A DNA stretch of 16,172 nucleotides. Origin: an uncultured Selenomonadales bacterium. Lineage in GTDB: Bacteria; Bacillota; Negativicutes; Selenomonadales; Selenomonadaceae. Below the pieces are notes generated by a model that was not told the origin of the DNA, ran no database searches, and worked only from the letters and a program-made list of their open reading frames with translations. The position numbers were made by a program, and so were the translations under genes. The stretch lies in NCBI GenBank assembly GCA_937877545.1, contig CALFJE010000086.1, forward strand, positions 1 to 16,172, read 5' to 3'. Each line of letters starts with the position of its first letter. Positions within the stretch are counted from its first letter, which is position 1. Shown piece by piece: positions 6,806 through 14,296 of the stretch.

Positions 6806-7885
6806 TTAAACTATACCGAAAGGAAAGGCGACGCCGTTACCTCGCATTTCAGGCACGACGTTTGAGAAATCGCTTTCGATTCTGCGGCGATATTGAAGCT
6901 CGTGCGCGAAGTGGAAGAGGAACGCCATATAGCTGCCGTCCTCGCCCAGATATTTCTTGAACGTTTCCTTAACGACTTTGTGAATTTCGGGCGTCACGCC
7001 GTCTTTGTAAACGCCGATACGTCCTATCCGCCAATAGTCATGCGCCGTCAGTAAATGAATTCTTACTGCGTCCATAAGGAGTTCATTATTCTTGAAAAAG
7101 TCAAAGGTCGGCAAAAGTTTCTCCAGCCAGCGCGAGAGTTCGATACAGGAGGAAACAAATCGCTCAATTTTTTCGGGAGGAATATTTCGCTCATTTGTTC
7201 TTGAGTCGGGAGCGTCGCGGTGGACATAGAAGAGCACGGGCGTCTTGACGAAAATTTTGGCACTCATCATCCAACACAATGACATCAATCTTTGTTCGCC
7301 CGCCGGGTCGAAAAATAAATTGTTGTCGAAGATAAAACTCTTCCTGAAAAAATTATATTGATTGTCAATGAAACTGCCGCCCAATATCCATTCGTTGAAT
7401 CGGACTTCGGGGTTTTCCGGCACGATTGAAACTTGCTTGACGGGGCGTCCGTCGTGAAGCATGGGGCGCAGATTTTCCGATTTGAAAACACTGTCATGCG
7501 GCATGAAAAATTGCCCGATGCTGTGAACAACGTCGGCATTGGTATTTTCCGCCACGTCGTAGAGGTGCTCCAGCGCGTAGGGCATATACAAATCGTCGCT
7601 GTGCAAAATGCAAAGATACTTGCCGTGCGCCTCGCGCATAAGGCGGTTGGACGTGGGGAATTCGGTCAAATTATTGACGTTGCGCAGGAGCCGTATTTTT
7701 TCCGACTCAATCAGCGGAGCAAACTTTTCCCGAACAAAATCAAACGAGCCGTCCGTCGAACAATCGTCGACAACGACAATCTCAAAATCTTGGAACGTCT
7801 GATTGAGGACGCTGTTGACGCATTCCTCAATGTAATGCTTGCGATTGTACATAGGAATCAGCACGGAAATTTTCGGGGTGCTCAT
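6806..7885 (-). CDS. GT2 family glycosyltransferase
   Basis: This 359-aa enzyme uses the ATG at 7885, 5 bases after AAGGTG; a TTG one codon earlier is the alternative. The GT-A core is intact: ISVLIPMYNRKHYIEECV at 6-23, VVVDDCSTDGS at 37-47, and HSDD at 95-98 in place of DADD, a usual variant in this family. The C-terminal half (about 200-359) is less conserved and probably binds the acceptor. It has no signal peptide or membrane helices. It lies 38 bases after the pyruvyl transferase and 21 bases before the next GT2, so these three form a glycan-assembly block. It most likely adds a sugar in capsule, exopolysaccharide or LPS side-chain synthesis; the linkage is unknown. Confidence 0.9.
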   Translation of the reverse strand: MSTPKISVLIPMYNRKHYIEECVNSVLNQTFQDFEIVVVDDCSTDGSFDFVREKFAPLIESEKIRLLRNVNNLTEFPTSNRLMREAHGKYLCILHSDDLYMPYALEHLYDVAENTNADVVHSIGQFFMPHDSVFKSENLRPMLHDGRPVKQVSIVPENPEVRFNEWILGGSFIDNQYNFFRKSFIFDNNLFFDPAGEQRLMSLCWMMSAKIFVKTPVLFYVHRDAPDSRTNERNIPPEKIERFVSSCIELSRWLEKLLPTFDFFKNNELLMDAVRIHLLTAHDYWRIGRIGVYKDGVTPEIHKVVKETFKKYLGEDGSYMAFLFHFAHELQYRRRIESDFSNVVPEMRGNGVAFPFGIV

Positions 7886-7923
7886 CAAATCACCTTCGTA
7901 AATAAATGTGTCGGATAAAACTT

Positions 7924-8967
7924 TCAGCGCGATAAAGTTGCAAGATACTTATCCAATTCGCGGAAATGCAAGTTGGACGCCCTTGCATACTCTGTAACTT
8001 TGGCGAGCCAATCTTTGGGCTTTTTGAGCGAACGCCAAACCTTATCCGCGTCAAGGGGGTTGCCGTCGCGCAAGTCGTAAAAATCCTCCCGCGTGAAAAC
8101 GCCCAAGTCCTCCAAAAGATTCAGCGTCTTGTCGTTGTAAACGATCGGGAAAAGATTTTGGCGAAACTTTAGCGCAAGAACGTTCGCATGAAACCGCGTC
8201 GCCACGATATATTTCATGCCGGCAAACGTCTTAAGGAAATTCTCAATGTCGCCGTTATAAGTGACGTGTTGAACTTTGGTACTTTCGGCGGCGGTGAGGT
8301 TGCGGGCAATTTCTTCAGCCATAACGGCATCGTCCTCCTTGAGGCAGAAGGAAAAGATTTTGACGCCGATATTTTTGCTTATCGCGCTCCTAACCAAAGC
8401 GACCATGCCGTCGAGATATTGCCCGTGAAAATCCTTCAAAGTGCCGCCGCGACCGGGGAGCGTCGGCGAAATGACCGATATGCCCAAACCTGCGCGAGCC
8501 TCTTCGGGAACCGCGAAGCTGTCACTCAAGCCGAAGATGACGTCGGGCGCGCAGGTGACGTTAGCCAAGTCGCGGAAAAAATTTGCCGAGTGCTTATCGC
8601 GAAGACTGACCTTCAACAGGCCGTCGCCGCGAGCAAACAAGTCGTGAAAATCTTTTTCCGTATAAGGCGCGTTGCCGTAATTTCTGTCGAAGTTGGAACC
8701 GATTATGAACAGCGGCTTGCCGTTCACAATGAACCGATTAAAAAATTCGACGTCGCGCTTAAGACTGTCCGCAATTTTATGAGCTTGATACAAAGAGCCG
8801 CCGATTGAAATTGCAAAATCGTAGCCGTCAAAATTATCCAGGAACTTGTTGCTGTTGTTATGCCGATTGATTTCGCAGATCACGTTCGGATTGTTCTTGA
8901 ACAGTTGCCCGTACGGCTGAGCCGCGCCCAAGAAAAATGTCACGTTAGGATAGCGATAGTACCTCAC
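7924..8967 (-). CDS. Polysaccharide pyruvyl transferase family protein, possibly N-terminally short
   Basis: This 347-aa protein is read from a GTG whose GTGA overlaps the ATPase stop codon. Family features: the GGSLYQ glycine pair at 56-61, VSLRDKHS at 120-127, PDVIFGLSD at 141-149, LGISVISPTLPGRGG at 161-175 and the conserved TRFHANVLALK at 257-267. These enzymes transfer pyruvate from phosphoenolpyruvate to sugars of surface polysaccharides, making acidic ketals. The protein starts at RYYRYPNV, a point where, as I recall the family, about 25-35 residues including a Gly-Asp motif normally precede. A stop codon lies immediately upstream in frame, and the ribosome binding site is weak, so it depends on coupling with the ATPase. 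It may be naturally short or the remnant of a fusion junction. It groups with the two GT2 genes behind it. Confidence 0.8.
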   Translation of the reverse strand: MRYYRYPNVTFFLGAAQPYGQLFKNNPNVICEINRHNNSNKFLDNFDGYDFAISIGGSLYQAHKIADSLKRDVEFFNRFIVNGKPLFIIGSNFDRNYGNAPYTEKDFHDLFARGDGLLKVSLRDKHSANFFRDLANVTCAPDVIFGLSDSFAVPEEARAGLGISVISPTLPGRGGTLKDFHGQYLDGMVALVRSAISKNIGVKIFSFCLKEDDAVMAEEIARNLTAAESTKVQHVTYNGDIENFLKTFAGMKYIVATRFHANVLALKFRQNLFPIVYNDKTLNLLEDLGVFTREDFYDLRDGNPLDADKVWRSLKKPKDWLAKVTEYARASNLHFRELDKYLATLSR

Positions 8968-11636
8968 TTAGAGCCGCCGACAATCAGCTTGCGAACAATA
9001 TCGACGGGAATAATCGTGAACGCCATAGCAAGGACGAAAGCCCATTCGGAGGGCGTCAAGCCGAAGCAACGCAGAATCACGCCGCCAAAGTAAGTCATGG
9101 CAACTTGCACGACGACAATCATAGCCATAACGCGCAGGAAGCCCGTATTGCCGCCGATGTTGTCGAACAGGTTGATTCGGTCGGTGCGGGCGTTGAAGGC
9201 GTTAAACACCGCCATGAAGATAAAGAACGCGAAATAGCCCGTCAGGACGTAAACGCTGTCGCCGCCAAACGTGAAGTTGACGCCTTCGGGATTCACGTCG
9301 CGGAAATGGTCGCGGCTGAAATCCGTAAGCAGGAAGACCAAGCCCATTGCAAAGCTCCAAAGCGAGCCGGTGCCGATAGCCGAGAGCATGTACGGGCTGA
9401 TGATTTTTTCGTCGCGACGCTTGGGAGCCTCCTCCATGTAGCGGTCGAGCGCGGGTTCGCCGCCGAATGCCAGTGCCGCCAACGTATCCATAACCAGATT
9501 AACCCAGAGGATTTGCGTTATCGACAACGGGTTTTCCAGTCCGAGGAGCGGGCAGACGAACGAGATCAGCACCGCGCCGACGTTTATCGTAAGCTGGAAG
9601 ATTATAAACTTGCGGATTGAGTTAAAGATTGTGCGCCCGTAGAGAATCGCCTTGCCGATAGATTTAAAGTTGTCGTCGAGGATAACAATCTCCGACGCCT
9701 CTTTAGCGACTTCCGTACCGCCGCCCATTGCAAAGCCGACGTCAGCCTTTTTGAGCGCGGGCGAATCGTTTACGCCGTCACCCGTCATGCCGACTACCAA
9801 ATTCAGCTCCTGCGCCAAACGAACCAAGCGGCTCTTATCGGTGGGCAGGGCGCGGGCAATGACTCTGAACTTCGGGAGCTTTTGCTTGACTTCCTCGTCG
9901 CTCATTTCGTTCAGCTCGGTGCTGGTGATAACAATCGCGTCGTCAATCTCGATAATGCCCGCCTCCTTGGCGATAGCCTGCGCGGTTTCCTTGCGGTCGC
10001 CGGTTATCATGACAACTTGAACGCCCGCGCTGTGAACTTGCTCGATAGCCTTAATGGCGTCGGGGCGCACGTCGTCTCGGATACCCGTCACGCCAACGAA
10101 GGTCAAGCCGCTGTCGGGAATATTGCCATCTGTTACTTCGCCGTCGTAAGTCACGAGCGCGAGCGTCCTTATGGCGCGGTTGGCAAGTTCGTCAATCTTG
10201 GAGTTAATCTGCGCGGTGGACGTAAGTTCTTGACGTTGCCCGTTGCTGTCGTAGTAGTAGGAGCACTTGTCCAAAAGTCTTTCGGGCGCACCCTTGATGA
10301 GCCACAGATTATAATCGCCGCTGACCTTAGCCATTGAATATTTTTTCGCGCTGTCGAAAGGAACGGTGTCGCCGACGGTGACGTTCGGGGCGGTGTCCTT
10401 GCCGATAATGAAGCCGAGCAACGCCCTATCCGTCATGTTGCCGCCCACTATGTCATTGCCGCTGATAACCGCGCCGTTATTGAATCGGACGCTGAGCGAA
10501 ACGAGCGATTGGAGCTTTTGGCTGAGCTTGTCGAAAGTTTCAGTAAAGGTGGCGGTACCGTCGAGGAACGTCACGACTTCGAGCTGACCTTTGGTGATTG
10601 TGCCGGTTTTATCGCTGAACAGGATATTGAGACTGCCCGCCGTTTCGATACCGGAGATTTTGCGGACGAGGACGTTATCCTTAAGCATCTTGCCCATATT
10701 CTGCGCGGAGACGATAGCAATCATGAGCGGCAAGCCTTCGGGTACCGCCATAACGATAATTATCACGGCGAGCATAACCGCTTCGACGAGGCTGTTAAGG
10801 ACGTTCATCCAATCGGCGCAGTAAGCACTGATTAACGCCCAATCGAAATTGTGTTGCAGGACGATACGTTCGAACATGAAGGCAACGGCAATCGCCACGC
10901 CGCCGATATAGCCGAACTTGGAGATTTGGTCTGCGAGGTCGCCGAGCTTGAGCTTGAGCGGAGTATCGCGGTCTTCGTCGACTTGGAGTTCGCCCGCGAT
11001 TTTGCCGTAGACGGTATTATCGCCGAGGGTAACGGTGCGCATGACGGCTGAGCCGCCCGCCACTACCGCTGCGCGGAAAACTTTATGCGGGTTGAGGAAG
11101 TCGGTACTTTGCGCGGCTTCGGCGTCGGCGTTGGCGTCGGGGGCGGGGGTTTTGGATTCTTCCTTAGCCTCGCCGTTTAGGATTGACTGGTCAACCTGAA
11201 TTGAGCCGTCGATTATGACGCCGTCGGCGGGGATTTTGTCGCCCGTCTGGAGCAGGACGCAATCGCCCATGGTTATATCGGTAATGGGAATTTCGGTGAC
11301 GACGCCGTTGCGATAGACCTTGCACTTAATCAACGACGCCTCGCCCTGGAGCTTTTGGAACGCGCTTTCGTTTTTATATTCGGAGAACGTCGACACCAGC
11401 GTTGCCAGCAGAACCGCCATTGCTATGCCGACCGATTCATACCACTCCGCCTTACCCATGAACGCAAAAAACACGTTGAGCACCAGCGCGAAGATTAGGA
11501 TTTTGATTATCGGGTCGTCGAAATTTCCTTTGAGCTTATCCCAGAAGCCTTCGCGAGCTTGTTCGGTAATGCTGTTGTCGCCGAACTTAGCCTTTGCCTC
11601 TTGAACTTGCGCGTCGGTTAAACCTGTGATTTTCAA
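8964..11636 (-). CDS. PMCA-type (IIB) Ca2+-transporting P-type ATPase
   Basis: This 890-aa membrane pump exports Ca2+ from the cytoplasm at the expense of ATP. Seen motifs: actuator NGEA at 154-157 (usual TGES), the M4 ion site VPEGLP at 298-303, the phosphorylated Asp342 in DKTGTIT, KGAPE at 448-452 in the nucleotide domain, MITGD at 543-547, the hinge TGDGVND at 618-624 and the M6 site VNLVMDTLAAL at 712-722. The M6 sequence is plasma-membrane-pump-like rather than SERCA-like, which suggests a single Ca2+ per cycle. About ten hydrophobic helices fit the family. An Ala/Asp/Pro-rich insert is at 163-176. The TTG start at 11636 lies 6 bases after GGAGGT. It follows the nucleosidase-like gene by 15 bases and overlaps the pyruvyl transferase start. 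A Ca2+ pump among Ca2+-binding Ter proteins points to Ca2+ handling; metal specificity is inferred. Confidence 0.92.
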   Translation of the reverse strand: MKITGLTDAQVQEAKAKFGDNSITEQAREGFWDKLKGNFDDPIIKILIFALVLNVFFAFMGKAEWYESVGIAMAVLLATLVSTFSEYKNESAFQKLQGEASLIKCKVYRNGVVTEIPITDITMGDCVLLQTGDKIPADGVIIDGSIQVDQSILNGEAKEESKTPAPDANADAEAAQSTDFLNPHKVFRAAVVAGGSAVMRTVTLGDNTVYGKIAGELQVDEDRDTPLKLKLGDLADQISKFGYIGGVAIAVAFMFERIVLQHNFDWALISAYCADWMNVLNSLVEAVMLAVIIIVMAVPEGLPLMIAIVSAQNMGKMLKDNVLVRKISGIETAGSLNILFSDKTGTITKGQLEVVTFLDGTATFTETFDKLSQKLQSLVSLSVRFNNGAVISGNDIVGGNMTDRALLGFIIGKDTAPNVTVGDTVPFDSAKKYSMAKVSGDYNLWLIKGAPERLLDKCSYYYDSNGQRQELTSTAQINSKIDELANRAIRTLALVTYDGEVTDGNIPDSGLTFVGVTGIRDDVRPDAIKAIEQVHSAGVQVVMITGDRKETAQAIAKEAGIIEIDDAIVITSTELNEMSDEEVKQKLPKFRVIARALPTDKSRLVRLAQELNLVVGMTGDGVNDSPALKKADVGFAMGGGTEVAKEASEIVILDDNFKSIGKAILYGRTIFNSIRKFIIFQLTINVGAVLISFVCPLLGLENPLSITQILWVNLVMDTLAALAFGGEPALDRYMEEAPKRRDEKIISPYMLSAIGTGSLWSFAMGLVFLLTDFSRDHFRDVNPEGVNFTFGGDSVYVLTGYFAFFIFMAVFNAFNARTDRINLFDNIGGNTGFLRVMAMIVVVQVAMTYFGGVILRCFGLTPSEWAFVLAMAFTIIPVDIVRKLIVGGSK

Positions 11637-11651
11637 TTTGATACCTCCAAA

Positions 11652-12578
11652 TTATTTTTTAAGTACGTCGCGAATATAATCCTCCGCAACAAGCAAAACA
11701 AAATTTTGCGCGATTGTCCCTGTAGCGGGAACATATTCCTTATTGACGGTGATATTGTTGGAAAGAACGCGAATGCCGATAAACGGGACGCCCGCATTTT
11801 GGCAAATCTGCGCGGCAGCGTTGGTCTCCATTTCCTCGCAGGAAGAGCCGTAAGTTTCATGCAGGAAGCTGATATAGTCGATGTTGCTGAGCCAAATGTT
11901 ACCCGTGGCAATTACGCCCGTCACGACGTTAAAATTATCGTTGGCGGCGGCAACGTCCTTTGCGATTTTCAAGAGCGTCGCGTCGGGGAAATATTCTTTG
12001 CGGGTTTTAAAGGTGCCGCTCGTTTGGTCGTAGGCGTAAGCACCGCGCATTTCCTGCCGCGTCAAATCGACGCCCGCGCCCGCCGCCGCGTAATCGGATT
12101 TATAGGCGGTTTGGTCGAAAGTGCGCTCGCCGATAACGATGTCGCCGATATGCAACGCGGGGTCGTGCCCGCCCGCCGTGCCCTGATTTATGACGGCAAC
12201 GGGATTGAATTTTTTAATCGCAAGAGCCGTGGACGCCGCCGCGTTCGCCATGCCTATTTCCGTACGCACGACCACCACGGGATAATTTTCATACGTGCCC
12301 GCCACAAAGAGGTAATTCAGCTCGCGATATGCTGCGGGGTTTTTCAAGGCGCGTATCAAAACTTCGGTCTCGGTATTCATTGCGCCCTCAATCAAAATCG
12401 GACGCACGCGGCTTTTGTAATTGCCCTTAGCCTTGGGCAGTGACGCGTAGAATTTCTCGACGGGTGCGCCCGCCAATTCAGCCGCATTATCGGCGTTATG
12501 AACGGTCGACGATTGAGCCTGCGCGGGTGTCGCCGCCAACAGCAATGCCGCCATTATCAGCGCGAAAAATTTTTTCAC
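11652..12578 (-). CDS. Exported MTA/SAH nucleosidase-like protein with altered catalytic Asp
   Basis: This 308-aa protein begins with a signal peptide (MKKFFALIMAALLLAATPAQA, cleavage after residue 21 at AQA), so it acts outside the cytoplasm, probably in the periplasm. The rest is a nucleoside phosphorylase/nucleosidase fold (PNP_UDP_1): GAMNTE at 65-70 (Glu70 aligns with Glu12 of E. coli MTAN), NQGTAGGHDPALHIGDIV at 131-148 and EEMETNAAA at 248-256 (Glu251 aligns with Glu174). The catalytic Asp of the family (Asp197 in E. coli, in ISD) is Asn274 here, in RVLSN. It could be a purine nucleosidase with changed chemistry or a ligand-binding protein. The GTG start at 12578 overlaps the stop of the upstream GT2 (GTGA) and follows AGGGA. 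It lies 15 bases before the Ca2+ ATPase. Confidence 0.85.
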   Translation of the reverse strand: MKKFFALIMAALLLAATPAQAQSSTVHNADNAAELAGAPVEKFYASLPKAKGNYKSRVRPILIEGAMNTETEVLIRALKNPAAYRELNYLFVAGTYENYPVVVVRTEIGMANAAASTALAIKKFNPVAVINQGTAGGHDPALHIGDIVIGERTFDQTAYKSDYAAAGAGVDLTRQEMRGAYAYDQTSGTFKTRKEYFPDATLLKIAKDVAAANDNFNVVTGVIATGNIWLSNIDYISFLHETYGSSCEEMETNAAAQICQNAGVPFIGIRVLSNNITVNKEYVPATGTIAQNFVLLVAEDYIRDVLKK

Positions 12579-13594
12579 GGATTATCCCTAACCTCCAATC
12601 GATTCTTCAGGACGTTAGCCGCCACGAACAGATAAGCCGTCAACGCGGCGTTGTCTTCGGGATTGGCGGAAAAAAATCGCTCGTTGAAGCATTCAAAGAC
12701 GGCGGCGGGTTCGGAATTCCCTTTGCCGAAGAAGGCATCCGCAATCGTCTTGAGTTGCTCCTGCATGAAAAAATCCAAAAGCCGATACCTGTACTGCGGA
12801 TTGTCGCGGAAAAATTGTTCGCCGCGAATGAACTCGTCGAGCACGCGGAAAAGTTTTATCGCGTCCTGCGAAAAGCTTACGGCGTCCTGGCTTTGATGCG
12901 ACAGCGAATCCTCGCGCAGGCGGTAGCAATAGCTCACGAACGGCACGCGCACATAATTCCGCGCAGATAACAGGCACTTGATCACAAAGATGAAGTCCTC
13001 GAATTTTTTCAGCGCGGGGAAAGCGATTCGGTTATCGCGGAGGAATTGGCGGCGGAAAAGCTTATTGCACGCCCACCACATGTATCGCTTATTGACAAAG
13101 CCCGCCATGCGTTCGCCAAAGTCGAAGGTCTCAAGCGTCGGACGCATGACGAATTCGCCTTCCTGAAAGCTGACGGACTCCGCGCAGATTTGCCCGCCCT
13201 CGAAAAAGAACGTTATGCACTTTTCGGGATGAACCACGTCGGCATTGGAACTTTCCGCGACCTCGTAAAGCTCCGCCAAGGCGTTTTCGGTCAACAGGTC
13301 GTCGGCGTCGAGGAAGTAAACATACTTGCCGCGAGCCTCCGCCATTGCGAAATTCCTTGGAATCGCAGCGCAACCGCTGTTTGGCGAAATCATCATGAGC
13401 TTAAGGTTATCGCCGAAATGCGCAAAAAAATTCTCGACGACTGCGCGGGAGCCGTCGGTTGAGCAATCGTCGACAACAATAATCTCGAAGTCTTGCAAGG
13501 TCTGACCGGCAAGGCTCGTCAAGCATTCGCCGATATAAGCCTCCGCGTTGAACAGCGGGACAATCACGGAGACGGCGGGAATTTCTTTAATCAT
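12575..13594 (-). CDS. GT2 family glycosyltransferase
   Basis: This 339-aa protein starts at an ATG directly after the stop of the upstream TerD-family gene (TAAATG), so translation is probably coupled. GT-A core: VSVIVPLFNAEAYIGECL at 8-25, VVDDCSTDGS at 40-49, NSGCAAIPRN at 72-81 and the metal site DADD at 96-99. Later residues include WWACNKLFRRQFL near 173-185, a block also seen (WPPWGKFVRRDFL) in the 5774-6784 enzyme, so these two are related. It has no membrane segment. It probably transfers a sugar for surface glycan synthesis, donor unknown. It sits alone between ter and nucleosidase genes, separate from the GT2-GT2-pyruvyl transferase block downstream. Confidence 0.9.
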   Translation of the reverse strand: MIKEIPAVSVIVPLFNAEAYIGECLTSLAGQTLQDFEIIVVDDCSTDGSRAVVENFFAHFGDNLKLMMISPNSGCAAIPRNFAMAEARGKYVYFLDADDLLTENALAELYEVAESSNADVVHPEKCITFFFEGGQICAESVSFQEGEFVMRPTLETFDFGERMAGFVNKRYMWWACNKLFRRQFLRDNRIAFPALKKFEDFIFVIKCLLSARNYVRVPFVSYCYRLREDSLSHQSQDAVSFSQDAIKLFRVLDEFIRGEQFFRDNPQYRYRLLDFFMQEQLKTIADAFFGKGNSEPAAVFECFNERFFSANPEDNAALTAYLFVAANVLKNRLEVRDNP

Positions 13595-14191
13595 TTACGC
13601 AAATCTCTTAGCCAATTCGCTCAAGCCGGTATCCTTGGTGCCGTTGCCGACCGCGTTAAATTTCCATTCGTCGCCGCGCCTGTAGACTTCGCCGGCAATC
13701 ATGGAAAGCATATCGGTATAATCTTCGGTGAGGTTGAAGCGGCAAAGCTCCTCGCGGGAGTCGGGGTCGATGATTCGGATATAGGCGTTGTTAATCATGC
13801 CGAAATGCTGTTTACGGTCGACGGCGTGATAGATATTGACGACGAAAATCAGCTTATCGTAGCGTTCGGGCATTTCGTCCAGGTTGACAAAAATTTGTTC
13901 GTCGTCGCCTTCGCCCTCGCCGGTGAGGTTGTCACCCATATGCTTAACGGCTTTACTGCGGTGTTCGAGGTTGCCGAAATAAACAATGTCGTCCTTATCG
14001 ACTAACTTGCCGCCTTGACAGAGGAAAACGGAGGCGTCGCAGTCGAAGTTATCGGAGTTGCCGAACAGTCTGCTGAAGAAACCGCTTTTTTGTTCCTTGG
14101 CGTCCCAGCCGAGTCCGACCATGAGGCGCGAAAGTCTTTTGCCGTCGGATTTTTTGAGCGAAACTTTTTGTCCCTTTTGAAGACTTACCAC
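13595..14191 (-). CDS. TerD-family protein with SGFF insertion (198 aa)
   Basis: This TerD-domain protein is read from a GTG at 14191, 8 bases after GGGAGA; the longer open frame upstream runs through a terminator and repeats and is rejected. Seen: VSLQKGQKVSL at 2-12, GLGWD at 26-30, then an insertion KSGFFSRLFGNSD at 35-47 before FDCDASVFL, and the complete Ca2+ loop LTGEGEGDDE at 89-98. The KSGFF.RF segment also occurs in the TerA half of the fusion protein at 4520-5722, so this paralogue mixes TerD and TerA features. The C-terminus (VGNGTKDTGLSELAKRFA) is unlike the usual SGGLAALGKN. It is a predicted soluble Ca2+-binding protein. It lies behind a terminator-like hairpin and directly joins the GT2 gene downstream with no gap. 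Confidence 0.9.
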   Translation of the reverse strand: MVSLQKGQKVSLKKSDGKRLSRLMVGLGWDAKEQKSGFFSRLFGNSDNFDCDASVFLCQGGKLVDKDDIVYFGNLEHRSKAVKHMGDNLTGEGEGDDEQIFVNLDEMPERYDKLIFVVNIYHAVDRKQHFGMINNAYIRIIDPDSREELCRFNLTEDYTDMLSMIAGEVYRRGDEWKFNAVGNGTKDTGLSELAKRFA

Positions 14192-14213
14192 ATTAAGTTC
14201 TCCCTTCGTTAGC

Positions 14214-14251
14214 AAAAAGGAGCGGGGATTAGCCGAACTGCTCCCCACTCC
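14214..14251 (-). terminator. Intra-cluster terminator/attenuator between the first two ter genes
   Basis: On the minus strand GGAGTGGGGA (14242-14251), a 13-base loop and TCCCCGCTCC (14219-14228) form a 10-bp stem with one G-U pair, followed by five T residues. It stands after the stop of terD and 23 bases before the GTG of the next gene. No clear promoter lies between, so read-through would set expression of the rest of the cluster. Confidence 0.7.
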
Positions 14252-14294
14252 CCAAGCCGAATTTCTACTCCCTAATTCCTAATTCCTAATTCCT
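14241..14294. repeat. Two heptanucleotide tandem repeats in the ter intergenic gap
   Basis: CTCCCCA occurs twice in a row at 14241-14254, and CCTAATT three times plus a partial copy at 14271-14294. Both have a 7-base period. The first set supplies one arm of the terminator hairpin. They resemble the short heptamer repeats known between genes of filamentous cyanobacteria, but only in style. Confidence 0.75.
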
Positions 14295-14296
14295 GC

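Noticed and set aside
8188..8808. Plus-strand open frame (206 codons) opposite the pyruvyl transferase
   Set aside because: Antisense shadow; no start signals and no recognisable protein features.
11706..12443. Long plus-strand open frame (245 codons) opposite the nucleosidase-like gene
   Set aside because: It arises from third-base GC bias on the opposite strand; the minus frame has clear family motifs and signal peptide.
14192..14248. Longer N-terminus for the 198-aa TerD-family protein
   Set aside because: It would be coded by the terminator hairpin, and the GTG at 14191 matches the family N-terminus and has a ribosome binding site.
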